Part shown: in pieces, positions 17,680 to 27,765 of the stretch | Numbering within the stretch: position 1 is the stretch's first letter | How the letters are laid out: each line of letters opens with the position of its first letter | Source: Flavobacterium sp. GT3R68 | Lineage (GTDB): Bacteria; Bacteroidota; Bacteroidia; Flavobacteriales; Flavobacteriaceae | NCBI RefSeq assembly: GCF_007109225.1 | Contig: NZ_VJZK01000002.1 | Location: 405,176 to 469,175, forward strand | DNA: 64,000 nt | Direction: 5' to 3' | The notes under the pieces: model-generated | The model's input: only the letters and a program-made list of their open reading frames with translations | Database searches by the model: none | What the model was told of the DNA's origin: nothing | Made by a program: the position numbers and the translations under genes

Positions 17680-20526
17680 ATGAGAACAGATGCTTTTGCT
17701 TTAAGACACATAGGACCTAGAGAAAATGACCTTCAACATATGTTGAAAACGATTGGTGTTACCGATATGGACCGCCTGATTTATGAAACCCTTCCGGACG
17801 ATATTCGTTTAAAGGCACCTTTAAATCTGGATCCTGCGATGACGGAATATGAATATCTGAATCACATTCAGCAATTAGGAAACAAAAACAAAGTATTTCA
17901 ATCGTATATCGGTTTAGGATATCATCCAGCTATTGTTCCTGCGGTAATCCAAAGAAACATCTTTGAAAATCCGGGATGGTATACCGCCTATACACCTTAT
18001 CAGGCAGAAATTGCTCAGGGGCGTCTCGAAGCGATCCTGAATTTCCAAACCATGGTCATCGAATTAACCGGGATGGAAATTGCCAACGCTTCCTTATTGG
18101 ACGAAGCTACTGCTGCTGCTGAAGCTATGGCGTTATTATTCGATGTACGTTCTCGCGATCATAAGAAAAGCAATATCAATAAATTCTTTGTTTCAGAAGA
18201 AATATTACCGCAGACATTATCGGTTTTGCAAACGCGTTCTACACCCATCGGAGTGGAATTGGTAGTCGGCAATCATGAAACTTTTGATTTTTCAACGGAA
18301 TTTTTCGGGGCCATGCTTCAATACCCGGGAAAATACGGACAAGTAAATGATTATGCCGGTTTTATCGCTCAGGCAAAAGCAAACGAAATAAAAGTAGCAG
18401 TGGGAGCCGATATTTTAAGTTTGGCAAAATTAACTTCTCCCGGAGAAATGGGCGCTGATGTTGTATTTGGAACCACGCAACGCTTCGGGATTCCGTTGGG
18501 TTATGGTGGGCCACATGCGGCTTATTTCGCTACAAAAGAAGAATTCAAAAGAAGCATGCCGGGAAGAATTATCGGTATAACCATAGATACCAATGGAAAC
18601 CGTGCTTTGCGTATGGCTTTGCAGACCAGAGAGCAACACATCAAGCGTGATAAAGCGACTTCAAACATCTGTACGGCACAAGTTTTATTGTCGGTTATGG
18701 CTGGAATGTATGCTGTATATCACGGACCAAAAGGATTGCAATATATAGCTGATAAGGTTCATGCTTCGGCAGTAACCACCACAGAAGCATTGAATAAATT
18801 AGGCGTTTATCAAACCAATACAGCTTTCTTCGACACCATTGTTGTTAAAGCGGACGCTGCGAAAGTTCGTGCTATTGCAGAGAAAAACGAAGTGAATTTC
18901 TACTATATCGATGCGGATACGATTGCTATCGCATTTAATGAAACAACGAGCCTTGCCAACATCAATAATATCGTTTCCATTTTTGCGGAAGCAACTGGGG
19001 CAGCCTTTACTCCAATAGAAATTCTTTTACCTTCAGGCAGAATTCCGGAAGGATTAGAAAGAACAAGTACTTTCCTGCAACACGACGTATTCAACAAATA
19101 CCATTCTGAAACGGCTTTGATGCGTTACATGAAAATGTTGGAACGCAAAGATTTAGCATTGAACCATTCAATGATTTCTTTGGGATCTTGTACGATGAAA
19201 CTGAATGCTGCCGCAGAAATGTTACCATTAAGCATGGCCAACTGGAATAACATCCATCCGTTTGCTCCGTTGGAACAAGCACAGGGATACCAGGAAATGT
19301 TGAAAAAACTGGAACAACAGCTGAATGTAATAACTGGTTTTGCCGGTACTACTTTACAGCCTAATTCCGGTGCACAAGGAGAATATGCCGGATTAATGGT
19401 TATTCGCGCATACCACCAATCGAGAGGTGATCATCATCGAAATATCGCTTTAATTCCTTCCTCTGCTCATGGAACGAATCCTGCTTCTGCAGCAATGGCG
19501 GGAATGAAAGTAATCGTAACCAAAACATTGGAAAACGGTAATATCGATGTGGATGATTTACGCGAAAAAGCAATACAATACAAAGACAACTTATCATGTC
19601 TGATGGTAACATATCCATCAACTCATGGTGTATATGAAGCTTCTATTATTGAAGTGACCAATATGATTCACGAAAATGGCGGACAGGTTTATATGGACGG
19701 AGCCAATATGAATGCCCAAGTAGGACTGACCAATCCGGCTACCATCGGAGCTGACGTTTGTCACCTAAATTTGCACAAGACTTTCGCTATTCCACACGGT
19801 GGCGGCGGACCTGGTGTTGGACCAATTTGTGTAGCAAAACACTTAGTGCCATTTTTACCAACCAACCCGGTAATTCCGACGGGAGGAGAAACTGCTATTA
19901 CCGCTATTTCTGCTGCCCCATGGGGCTCTGCTTTGGTTTGTCTGATTTCTTATGGCTACATCACGATGTTGGGTGCCGAAGGATTGACAAATTCTACTAA
20001 AAACGCGATTTTGAATGCCAATTATATCAAAGAAAGGTTAAGCGGACATTACGACACCTTATATTCAGGGGAAATGGGCCGGGCCGCTCACGAAATGATT
20101 TTGGAATGCCGTCCTTTCAAACAAAAAGGAATTGAAGTGACCGATATCGCCAAACGTTTGATGGATTACGGCTTCCACGCTCCTACTGTATCTTTCCCGG
20201 TTGCAGGGACTTTGATGGTTGAACCAACCGAAAGTGAAAACCTGGAAGAATTGGATCGTTTTTGTGATGCGATGATTTCAATCCGAAAAGAAATTGAAGC
20301 AAGTTCTGCCGATAATGCGAATAATGTCTTGAAAAACTCTCCGCATACTTTAGCAATGCTGACTACCGAGGAGTGGGATTTTCCTTATACAAGAGAGCAG
20401 GCCGCTTTCCCATTAGAATACATAGCAGAAAACAAATTCTGGCCAACTGTAAGAAGAGCTGATGATGCTTACGGGGACAGGAACTTAATGTGTTCTTGTG
20501 CTCCAATTGAAGCTTACATCGAATAA
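17680..20526 (+). CDS. gcvP: Glycine dehydrogenase (decarboxylating), P-protein
   Basis: PLP enzyme of the glycine cleavage system that decarboxylates glycine and passes the aminomethyl group to the lipoyl H-protein. It is 948 aa, the single-chain form holding both halves (N-terminal about 1-440, C-terminal about 450-948). The PLP lysine is Lys700 in NLHKTFAIPHGGGGPG. The start MRTDAFALRHIGPRENDL is typical. H- and T-protein genes are not in the window. A near-consensus TAATTTTA lies at 17641-17648. No glycine riboswitch was recognised in the 136 bases upstream. An M48 protease gene begins only 3 bases after its stop. Confidence 0.98.
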   Translation: MRTDAFALRHIGPRENDLQHMLKTIGVTDMDRLIYETLPDDIRLKAPLNLDPAMTEYEYLNHIQQLGNKNKVFQSYIGLGYHPAIVPAVIQRNIFENPGWYTAYTPYQAEIAQGRLEAILNFQTMVIELTGMEIANASLLDEATAAAEAMALLFDVRSRDHKKSNINKFFVSEEILPQTLSVLQTRSTPIGVELVVGNHETFDFSTEFFGAMLQYPGKYGQVNDYAGFIAQAKANEIKVAVGADILSLAKLTSPGEMGADVVFGTTQRFGIPLGYGGPHAAYFATKEEFKRSMPGRIIGITIDTNGNRALRMALQTREQHIKRDKATSNICTAQVLLSVMAGMYAVYHGPKGLQYIADKVHASAVTTTEALNKLGVYQTNTAFFDTIVVKADAAKVRAIAEKNEVNFYYIDADTIAIAFNETTSLANINNIVSIFAEATGAAFTPIEILLPSGRIPEGLERTSTFLQHDVFNKYHSETALMRYMKMLERKDLALNHSMISLGSCTMKLNAAAEMLPLSMANWNNIHPFAPLEQAQGYQEMLKKLEQQLNVITGFAGTTLQPNSGAQGEYAGLMVIRAYHQSRGDHHRNIALIPSSAHGTNPASAAMAGMKVIVTKTLENGNIDVDDLREKAIQYKDNLSCLMVTYPSTHGVYEASIIEVTNMIHENGGQVYMDGANMNAQVGLTNPATIGADVCHLNLHKTFAIPHGGGGPGVGPICVAKHLVPFLPTNPVIPTGGETAITAISAAPWGSALVCLISYGYITMLGAEGLTNSTKNAILNANYIKERLSGHYDTLYSGEMGRAAHEMILECRPFKQKGIEVTDIAKRLMDYGFHAPTVSFPVAGTLMVEPTESENLEELDRFCDAMISIRKEIEASSADNANNVLKNSPHTLAMLTTEEWDFPYTREQAAFPLEYIAENKFWPTVRRADDAYGDRNLMCSCAPIEAYIE

Positions 20527-20529
20527 GTG

Positions 20530-21876
20530 ATGCAGAAAACCATTTTAACCGCATTATTCTCATTGAGCTTTTTATTTACATTGGCCCAAGAGAAAACTTT
20601 TTCCTATATCCCAAAGAATAAAGATTCTATTTTCAGTTATGTTACGAAAGTAAATGAAATTAAAAAATCAAAGTTTGACGGGAAATATAAAAAGGAAATC
20701 AAGGAAATAATAACGGAACGTAATACTGATTTTATAAAAACCATTAAAGACAGTAATTATATTTTCGATTCCAAGATTTCCGGCTACTTAAATAAAATAT
20801 TAGGGGAAATCTATAAATCTAACCCAGATTTAAAAACTGCGGACAACTACTTTTTTATAAGTAAATCTCCTATTCCCAACGCTGCATCGTACGGCAATGG
20901 AATATTCACAGTTAATTTAGGCTTGTTTAACCTGGTCCAAAGTGACGACGAGTTGGCTTCCATATTAAGTCATGAAATAGCACACCAAACTCTAGAACAC
21001 GTTGACAAGTCAATGCTGTCTTACATAGAAAAAATTAACTCAAAGGAAACTAAAAAGAAAATAAAGGAGGTAACCAAAAAAGAGTTTGGCAAAAGACAGG
21101 CCGTATCTGATTTAATCAAAGACCTGAACTATAATTTTTTAAGACGTACCAGAAAGGCAGAATCCCAGGCAGATTCATTAGGACTGGTTATTTTTAGTAA
21201 AACTAAATATAAAAAAAGCGCAAGTTTAGATGCGCTTAAACGTTTAGATTTTGTTAATGACATGATTTTTAACGAACCGGTAAACTTAAAAAATCACTTT
21301 GATTTTAGCGAGTATCCTTTTAAGGAAGCATGGCTAGCGAAAGATCAAAATCTTTTTGACATAAAAGAAAGTGCCAATGATTATGCAATGGATAAAGATT
21401 CCGTTAAAACCCACCCTGACATTCCTATCAGGCTTGAACTGCTCAAAAAGTTCGTCAACGAGGACAACTCAACAGCGCAACCATCTTCTGAAATACAAGC
21501 AATAAAAAAAATTGCCGCTGACAATAGTATTGAAATTTTTATGACGGAATCGAGAATAGATTGGGCATTATATCAAACCTTATTAATGTACAACCAAAAG
21601 CAATTGGATGAAAAAATTTATTGTAATAACGTCAGCCAAATATTAAAAAAAACATACGAATTTAAGAATAAGCACCTATTTGGCAAATATGTAGGTCTTA
21701 TAAATGGGTTTTCAGACGAAAAAAATTTGGATGAGGTAAAACAATTTCTTCATAATATTGAACTTAAATCCATAAAAAAAATAGGGCTACAATTTTGCAT
21801 GAAATATCAAACTGTCATGCAAAATGATCCTGATTTTATCAAAACCACAGAATTTTTCACTAAACTTAACCAATAA
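20530..21876 (+). CDS. Secreted M48 family zinc metalloprotease
   Basis: 448 aa with a signal peptide (MQKTILTALFSLSFLFTLAQ), so periplasmic or outer-membrane facing. The M48 active site is SHEIAHQTLEH: His148, Glu149, His152, with the third zinc ligand probably Glu211 in KAESQADSLG. Relatives such as BepA and LoiP help outer-membrane protein quality control. The C-terminal 200 residues are helical and lack a T9SS domain. GTG 20527 could also start, but ATG 20530 directly precedes the signal peptide. It follows gcvP by 3 bases and precedes a secreted protein of unknown function by 10, so the last two are probably one unit. Confidence 0.88.
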   Translation: MQKTILTALFSLSFLFTLAQEKTFSYIPKNKDSIFSYVTKVNEIKKSKFDGKYKKEIKEIITERNTDFIKTIKDSNYIFDSKISGYLNKILGEIYKSNPDLKTADNYFFISKSPIPNAASYGNGIFTVNLGLFNLVQSDDELASILSHEIAHQTLEHVDKSMLSYIEKINSKETKKKIKEVTKKEFGKRQAVSDLIKDLNYNFLRRTRKAESQADSLGLVIFSKTKYKKSASLDALKRLDFVNDMIFNEPVNLKNHFDFSEYPFKEAWLAKDQNLFDIKESANDYAMDKDSVKTHPDIPIRLELLKKFVNEDNSTAQPSSEIQAIKKIAADNSIEIFMTESRIDWALYQTLLMYNQKQLDEKIYCNNVSQILKKTYEFKNKHLFGKYVGLINGFSDEKNLDEVKQFLHNIELKSIKKIGLQFCMKYQTVMQNDPDFIKTTEFFTKLNQ

Positions 21877-21886
21877 ACAAACTCTT

Positions 21887-23419
21887 ATGACAAACAAAAT
21901 CCTATTAGCATTCCTTACATTTTTAACGTTGAATTGCTATGCACAAAGTAAAAAAATAAATGATGTAAACACTTTCATTCTTAGAAATACAGGTGCAATT
22001 CTTGATAAAAATAAAGATGTCGATGGCTACTACTTTTATTATGTAGTTGACAAACTTAAAAAAGGAGATCGGGAATTCGCGATACAAATCCTGGATAAGA
22101 ATTTAGTTGAAGTAGCCAAAAAATCATACGTCGACAATAAATATACTTTCTTGATGAAAAGTAGTTTTAATAATCAGAATATGATGTTTGCTATGGCAAA
22201 CTTTAAAACAAAAGAAATCAACTTGCTATCTTTTGACAAGCAGGCCAATCAGAAAGAAGTAATTAATATTCCTTTAGAAAACAAGGAAATCAAATATCTT
22301 CAACTAATGCAACAATCCGGGGACTTCAATGTTTTATTCCCGGTGGAGAACAAAGGCTTCCTGTTCAATAAATTAGAAGACAACAAAAAAATTGGTTATT
22401 CGTTAAAATACTATCCTACTGATGGCGGAAAAGCTTGGGAATACAATTCTCCAAGTGATTCAAAAGAAATATTCGCAATCAATCCGATCGAAGTTAATGA
22501 AAAAGTTGTAGTAGCTCTGGAATCGTCCAAATCAAGCCTGCTCTCAAGAAAATTCATGTTAAAAACTAAAGTGATCGATGTGAACACGGGTCTTTTATTA
22601 TATGAGAAAGAATACAGTAAAAACAGTAAACCACGATTAATAAATAATGCTTTCCTTGATAAAGACAACAATGTTGTTTTAATGGGAGAATATTTTAAAG
22701 AAGGTGACAACATCTATAGCGATAAGAGTTTAGGATTATTTACTGAAGTAATAGATATTACCGGAAAAACAATAAAAGAAAATTTTACAAGCTGGCTAGT
22801 GGATGTTGCTAAAATTGCTAAAACAAAAGGTAACTATATTGAAGACAAAGGGTATATCTATTTTCATAATATTGCAAGAACAAATAATAATGAATACTAC
22901 GCAATTGGTGAGTTTTACAAAAGAACTGCTAGTGCAAGTGGTATCGCAATGACAGTTTTAGGCGGAGGTCGCAGTGGCTCTACTGTTACGCAACTTACAA
23001 TTACCAATTCAGTAGTTTTTAAATTCGATTCTAATTTCAAACTTACAGGGATTCAGGAATTTGAAAAAGGAAAATCAAGAGCACCAAGTTTGTCTGACTT
23101 TGGAAGCCCACAATTAAACGCACATGCCTTAAAATCATACGGTGCTTTTGATTATGAATACACCCAATTAGACAAAGCTAATGACCGATTTTATGCTTGT
23201 TTCATTGATTACGAAAGATTAAAAGGTGAAAAAAATAAAAATGCTTTTAAAACTATCATTTATGATGAAGGTAAATTATCAGAAGATAAAATTTACTTAG
23301 CCAGCGAGAATAAAGAATTCAGAGTTATGCCAGCCAAAGTTGGAAATATATTATTACTTGAATACGATAAAAAAGCAAAAGAAATAAACTTACATATGGA
23401 AAAGCTAAACATTAATTAA
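21887..23419 (+). CDS. Secreted protein of unknown function
   Basis: 510 aa with a signal peptide (MTNKILLAFLTFLTLNCYAQ). The mature part is rich in beta-strand-like stretches such as LLSFDKQANQKEVINIPL and VVFKFDSNFKLTGIQEFEKG, reminiscent of repeated beta-sheet folds, but I recognise no family with known activity and see no T9SS sorting domain. Start 21887 is taken because the signal peptide begins there; an earlier in-frame start lies inside the M48 gene. It is 10 bases behind the M48 peptidase and ends at a terminator, so it may act with that peptidase in the periplasm. Confidence 0.8.
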   Translation: MTNKILLAFLTFLTLNCYAQSKKINDVNTFILRNTGAILDKNKDVDGYYFYYVVDKLKKGDREFAIQILDKNLVEVAKKSYVDNKYTFLMKSSFNNQNMMFAMANFKTKEINLLSFDKQANQKEVINIPLENKEIKYLQLMQQSGDFNVLFPVENKGFLFNKLEDNKKIGYSLKYYPTDGGKAWEYNSPSDSKEIFAINPIEVNEKVVVALESSKSSLLSRKFMLKTKVIDVNTGLLLYEKEYSKNSKPRLINNAFLDKDNNVVLMGEYFKEGDNIYSDKSLGLFTEVIDITGKTIKENFTSWLVDVAKIAKTKGNYIEDKGYIYFHNIARTNNNEYYAIGEFYKRTASASGIAMTVLGGGRSGSTVTQLTITNSVVFKFDSNFKLTGIQEFEKGKSRAPSLSDFGSPQLNAHALKSYGAFDYEYTQLDKANDRFYACFIDYERLKGEKNKNAFKTIIYDEGKLSEDKIYLASENKEFRVMPAKVGNILLLEYDKKAKEINLHMEKLNIN

Positions 23420-23442
23420 TCTGTTTAATTTTTTTATAAACT

Positions 23443-23474
23443 GAACGTCCTGAGCAATCGGGACGTTTTTTTTT
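23443..23474 (+). terminator. Terminator after unknown secreted protein
   Basis: Stem AACGTCC (23443-23449) with GGACGTT (23460-23466), followed by nine T. Confidence 0.8.
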
Positions 23475-23551
23475 AAGTTTAAATACCCGTTATTATTTTT
23501 AGTTCAAATAGAATTTTATAAATTAGCAAGCATAACCTTGCTGCCCACACA

Positions 23552-24610
23552 ATGAACATAAAAATAACCGGTTCCGGAAGCTATATTCCGGAGATAAAAA
23601 TAAGCAATACCCATTTTAGCGAACATCGCTTTATGAATGAAGACGGAAGTTTGTTTGGGTATCAGAATGAAGTAGTTATTGGGAAATTTAAAAGCATTAC
23701 CGGCATAGAGGAAAGAAGATATGCCGAGCCGCATATCATGACTTCCGACATGGCTTATTTTGCAGCCAAGAAAGCCATTGAGAATTCGGGGGTAGATCCC
23801 GAAACTATAGATTACATCATCCTGGCCCATAATTTCGGTGACCTGAAACAGAACGCCATTCAATCGGACGCCGTTCCTTGTCTGGCATCTCGTGTCAAGC
23901 ATAATTTACGCATTCAAAACCCAAAATGTGTGGCCTTTGACATCCTTTTTGGCTGTCCCGGGTGGATTGAAGGCATGCTTCAGGCCTACGCTTTCATCAA
24001 AGCGGGCATGGCTAAAAAATGTCTGGTAATTGGAGCCGAAACCCTATCCCGTGTAGTCGATGCACACGATCGGGATTCGATGATTTATTCCGATGGTGCC
24101 GGAGCAACGGTAGTCGAAAGCACAACCGACGACGGTGGAATTATTACTCACGAAAGCGCTTCCTACACCTATAATGAGAAAGATTATCTGTTCTTCGGAA
24201 GTTCGTATAACAAGGAACTGGACCCGGATGTGCGCTATATCAAAATGCATGGGCGGAAAATCTATGAGTTTGCACTGAACCAAGTCCCAAACGCGATGAA
24301 AAGCTGTCTCGAAAAAAGTGGTTTTGGCATAAACGACGTTAAAAAAATACTGATTCATCAGGCAAACGAAAAAATGGACGAAGCCATCATTCACCGTTTC
24401 TACAAATTATACGACAAACCCGTTCCCAAAGGCATCATGCCAATGAGTATCACGCATCTCGGAAACAGCAGCGTCGCCACAATACCGACACTTTATGATT
24501 TGCTGACGAGTGGAAAAATAGAAAATCAGGAACTACATAAAGGAGATGTCATTATCTTTGCTTCCGTTGGCGCCGGTATGAATATCAATGCCTTCGTTTA
24601 CAAATATTAA
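23552..24610 (+). CDS. 3-oxoacyl-ACP synthase III family (KAS III)
   Basis: Thiolase-fold condensing enzyme of 352 aa. The Cys-His-Asn triad is visible: Cys135 (LFGCPGW), His269 (ILIHQANEK), Asn305 (HLGNSSVAT). KAS III enzymes start fatty-acid chains by condensing an acyl-CoA with malonyl-ACP; related enzymes serve other lipids. The gene is separate from the fatty-acid cluster and near membrane and sugar-transfer genes, so a role in a specialised lipid cannot be excluded; no gene symbol is given for this reason. Confidence 0.92.
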   Translation: MNIKITGSGSYIPEIKISNTHFSEHRFMNEDGSLFGYQNEVVIGKFKSITGIEERRYAEPHIMTSDMAYFAAKKAIENSGVDPETIDYIILAHNFGDLKQNAIQSDAVPCLASRVKHNLRIQNPKCVAFDILFGCPGWIEGMLQAYAFIKAGMAKKCLVIGAETLSRVVDAHDRDSMIYSDGAGATVVESTTDDGGIITHESASYTYNEKDYLFFGSSYNKELDPDVRYIKMHGRKIYEFALNQVPNAMKSCLEKSGFGINDVKKILIHQANEKMDEAIIHRFYKLYDKPVPKGIMPMSITHLGNSSVATIPTLYDLLTSGKIENQELHKGDVIIFASVGAGMNINAFVYKY

Positions 24611-24754
24611 TTTTTGCTAGGAGCTAATCCTGCTATCCATTGCAAATGAAATTCACTGAACACCAAAATAAAATATTAACTTGGTGAAGTAATCTTTTTG
24701 TTTTTAAAGAAAAACAAAAAGGATTTCCATTGTTATCAGGGCTAAAAAAACATC

Positions 24755-25279
24755 ATGTACGAAAAAACATTTCCGAATAAACGATTCAAACACACATTAG
24801 ATTTTCTAAAAAAACATATTTCCACTTCCGAAACTGTATTAGATTTAGGAGTCGAAAATCCCTTTTCCAAAATCATGAAAGAAGAAGGATTCTCGGTTAC
24901 CAGCACCACCGGAGAAGATTTGGACGAAGACCGAAGCGTTTTCCAAAAACAAAATCCTGACGTGGTGACCGCTTTCGAAATTTTCGAACACTTATTGAAC
25001 CCGTATACCGTTCTCAAAGAAATAAAATCCGATAAATTATTCATCTCCATTCCGATGCGTTTGTGGTTTTCACCGGCATACCGAAGTAAAACGGATATGT
25101 GGGACCGTCATTACCATGAATTCGAAGACTGGCAGTTGGATTGGTTATTGGAAAAAACAGGATGGAAAATCATCGACAGACAGAAATGGACCAATCCGGT
25201 AAAAAAACTGGGGATTCGTCCATTGCTGAGACAATTCACCAACAGGTATTACATCGTTTACGCCGAAAAAGTCAAATAA
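24755..25279 (+). CDS. Class I SAM-dependent methyltransferase-like protein
   Basis: 174 aa, short for the class. Motif I is ETVLDLGVENPFSKIM (about 29-44) with a poor glycine pattern; a motif II/III-like segment DVVTAFEIFEHLLNPYTVLK is near residues 69-88. A Trp/His-rich segment (MWDRHYHEFEDWQLDWLL) follows. Its stop overlaps the start of the GT2 gene by one base (TAATG), implying translational coupling, so methylation of a glycan or lipid made with the glycosyltransferase is an inference. The preceding 144 bases hold no recognised feature. Confidence 0.78.
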   Translation: MYEKTFPNKRFKHTLDFLKKHISTSETVLDLGVENPFSKIMKEEGFSVTSTTGEDLDEDRSVFQKQNPDVVTAFEIFEHLLNPYTVLKEIKSDKLFISIPMRLWFSPAYRSKTDMWDRHYHEFEDWQLDWLLEKTGWKIIDRQKWTNPVKKLGIRPLLRQFTNRYYIVYAEKVK

Positions 25280-26130
25280 TGGACTACTATATTGTCATTC
25301 CCGCACACAACGAAGAATCATTCATCGCTTTGACGCTGCAATCTTTAATTTCACAAACCGTCCTGCCAAAAAAAGTGGTGGTGGTTAATGACAATTCCAC
25401 CGATGGAACTGCAGGAATTGTAGAAACTTTCGCCAAAGAAAATCATTTTATCACTCTGGTAAATTCATCTTCTGAAGCAGTTCATCTTCCCGGAAGTAAA
25501 GTCATTCAGGCTTTTCACAAGGGTTTGCAAACTTTAGATGACCAGTATGATATTATGGTAAAATTGGACGCAGATTTGATTCTGCCTGACAATTATTTTG
25601 AAACCATTATTGACCATTTTAAATCCGACGATACTATTGGAATGGCCGGAGGTTTTGCATTTATAAATAAAAACGGGGAATGGATTCTGGAAAACCTCAC
25701 CGACAAAGATCACATTCGCGGTGCTTTTAAAGCATACCGAAAAAAATGTTTTGAGCAAATCGGCGGACTAAAACCAGCCATGGGTTGGGATACCGTAGAT
25801 GAACTGTTGGCTAAATTCTACCATTGGAAAGTAGTTACAGATGCTTCTTTAAAAGTGAAACACCTGAAACCCACCGGTGCCAATTACAACAAAACCGCCC
25901 GATACAAACAAGGGGAAGCTTTTTACACATTGGGCTACGGTTTCTTGATTACTGCCATTGCTTCGGCAAAGCTGGCCATGATGAAAAAGAAACCGTTGTT
26001 ATTCTTAGATTATATCCATGGTTTCTGGAAAGCAAAATCAGCCAAAAAACCTCTGTTGGTTACTCGGGAACAGGCTGAATTTATCAGAGGTTATCGCTTG
26101 AAGAAGATGAAGGAAAAACTGATGGACTAA
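25279..26130 (+). CDS. Family 2 glycosyltransferase
   Basis: 283 aa with a GT-A fold. The nucleotide-sugar part begins YYIVIPAHNEESFIALTLQS (about 3-22), followed by VVVVNDNSTDGT and the metal-binding KLDADLILP near residue 95. A C-terminal hydrophobic and basic tail suggests association with the membrane. The ATG at 25279 overlaps the methyltransferase stop in TAATG; an in-frame start 46 codons earlier lies inside the methyltransferase gene and is rejected. The sugar and acceptor are unknown. Confidence 0.9.
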   Translation: MDYYIVIPAHNEESFIALTLQSLISQTVLPKKVVVVNDNSTDGTAGIVETFAKENHFITLVNSSSEAVHLPGSKVIQAFHKGLQTLDDQYDIMVKLDADLILPDNYFETIIDHFKSDDTIGMAGGFAFINKNGEWILENLTDKDHIRGAFKAYRKKCFEQIGGLKPAMGWDTVDELLAKFYHWKVVTDASLKVKHLKPTGANYNKTARYKQGEAFYTLGYGFLITAIASAKLAMMKKKPLLFLDYIHGFWKAKSAKKPLLVTREQAEFIRGYRLKKMKEKLMD

Positions 26131-26218
26131 ACGCTGATTTACTACTATTTAAAAAAACTGCAGAGCACAAATTGTTAACTGCAAACTAATCCTTATTTTA
26201 GCACCTATTTTCAAGCCT

Positions 26219-26965
26219 ATGATGCTCATTCGTTATATAACCCAGATCGGAAGATACTTTTTGATGTGGAGAGAGATTTTCAAAAAACCTACCAAATGGT
26301 CGGTTATGAGAACCCTTATCTTTAAGGAAATCGATGATTTGATTATCGGCTCTTTAGGAATTGTTGCCTTTATATCTTTCTTCGTTGGTGGGGTTGTGGC
26401 GATTCAGACAGCGTTAAACCTTACGAATCCATTAATTCCAAAATACCTTATTGGTTTTGCGACCAGACAATCGATCATCTTAGAATTTGCCCCAACCTTT
26501 ATTTCCATTATTATGGCAGGTAAAATGGGATCATTTATCACCTCGAGTATTGGAACGATGCGTGTAACCGAACAAATTGATGCCTTGGAGGTTATGGGAG
26601 TGAATTCACTGAATTATTTGGTTTTTCCAAAACTAATTGCGTTGCTTCTCTATCCTTTTGTGATCGGAATTGCAATGTTCCTGGGTATTTTCGGTGGATT
26701 TATCGCCAGTGTTTACGGTGGTTTTGGCAACAGCAGCGACTTTATTAACGGATTGCAGATGGACTTTTTGCCATTTCACATTGCATACGCTTTTATAAAA
26801 ACATTTATTTTTGCCTTACTTCTCGCGACAATTCCTTCTTTTCATGGTTACTACATGAAAGGTGGTGCACTTGAAGTAGGTAAAGCCAGTACGATTGCTT
26901 TCGTATGGACATCGGTGACCATTATTTTGATGAATTATATCCTAACCCAATTACTTTTAACCTAA
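26219..26965 (+). CDS. mlaE: ABC transporter permease, MlaE family
   Basis: 248 aa inner-membrane permease of the Mla/MCE type. It has about five membrane segments with the family segments FFVGGVVAIQTALNL, APTFISIIMAGKMGS and IGTMRVTEQIDALEVMGVN. It works with MlaF in phospholipid exchange between inner and outer membrane. Its stop overlaps the mlaF start in TAATG, so the two are translationally coupled. No MCE-domain (MlaD) gene is adjacent; it must be elsewhere if present. Confidence 0.93.
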   Translation: MMLIRYITQIGRYFLMWREIFKKPTKWSVMRTLIFKEIDDLIIGSLGIVAFISFFVGGVVAIQTALNLTNPLIPKYLIGFATRQSIILEFAPTFISIIMAGKMGSFITSSIGTMRVTEQIDALEVMGVNSLNYLVFPKLIALLLYPFVIGIAMFLGIFGGFIASVYGGFGNSSDFINGLQMDFLPFHIAYAFIKTFIFALLLATIPSFHGYYMKGGALEVGKASTIAFVWTSVTIILMNYILTQLLLT

Positions 26966-27726
26966 TGATAGAAGTAAAAAATGTCGAAAAATCGTTCGGA
27001 GATGGCAAAGTCTTAAAGGGGATTTCCACTGTTTTTGAAACCGGAAAAACCAATTTAATTATTGGCCAGAGTGGTTCCGGAAAAACAGTTTTACTGAAAA
27101 GCCTTTTGGGAATCCATACTCCAGAAATTGGGACCATTTCCTTTGACGGCAGGATTTATTCTGATCTGACCCGGGATGAAAAAAGGGAATTACGTACGGA
27201 AATTGGTATGGTCTTTCAGGGAAGTGCACTGTTTGATTCCATGACCGTGGCCGAAAATGTTGGTTTTCCATTAAAAATGTTCACCAAAAATACCAAATCT
27301 GAAACCCAGGAAAGAGTTGATTTTGTATTAAAAAGAGTCAATCTTACAGACGCACATAATAAATTCCCAGCGGAGATTTCCGGCGGAATGCAAAAACGGG
27401 TGGCGATTGCCCGGGCCATTGTAAATAATCCGAAATATTTATTCTGTGATGAACCCAACTCGGGACTGGATCCTAATACAGCAATTGTAATCGATAATCT
27501 GATCAAGGAAATCACTGAAGAATACAACATCACAACAGTAATTAATACCCACGATATGAACTCGGTAATGGAAATTGGCGAGAAAATTGTATTTCTTAAA
27601 AACGGACTAAAAGAGTGGGAAGGCTCAAAAGAAGAAATCTTCCGAACCGATAACGAGGCCGTAGTGGATTTTGTCTATTCCTCGAATCTGTTTAAAAAAG
27701 TGCGGGAAGCCTATTTGAAAGGATAG
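26965..27726 (+). CDS. mlaF: ABC transporter ATP-binding protein, MlaF family
   Basis: 253 aa ATPase subunit partnering MlaE. Walker A GQSGSGKT is near 34-41, the Q-loop is in MVFQGSALF, the signature-like ISGGMQKR is near 139, and Walker B FCDEPNSGLDP is near 160, followed by the H-loop NTHDM. The start is the ATG at 26965, overlapping the mlaE stop; an earlier in-frame ATG at 26905 lies inside mlaE. It drives lipid movement across the inner membrane. A terminator follows at once. Confidence 0.94.
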   Translation: MIEVKNVEKSFGDGKVLKGISTVFETGKTNLIIGQSGSGKTVLLKSLLGIHTPEIGTISFDGRIYSDLTRDEKRELRTEIGMVFQGSALFDSMTVAENVGFPLKMFTKNTKSETQERVDFVLKRVNLTDAHNKFPAEISGGMQKRVAIARAIVNNPKYLFCDEPNSGLDPNTAIVIDNLIKEITEEYNITTVINTHDMNSVMEIGEKIVFLKNGLKEWEGSKEEIFRTDNEAVVDFVYSSNLFKKVREAYLKG

Positions 27727-27730
27727 AAAA

Positions 27731-27762
27731 TAAAAAAGCGAAAATTAAATTTCGCTTTTTTA
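27731..27762. terminator. Bidirectional terminator mlaF / manC
   Basis: Stem TAAAAAAGCGAAA with TTTCGCTTTTTTA between convergent genes ending at 27726 and 27766. Confidence 0.85.
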
Positions 27763-27765
27763 TTT

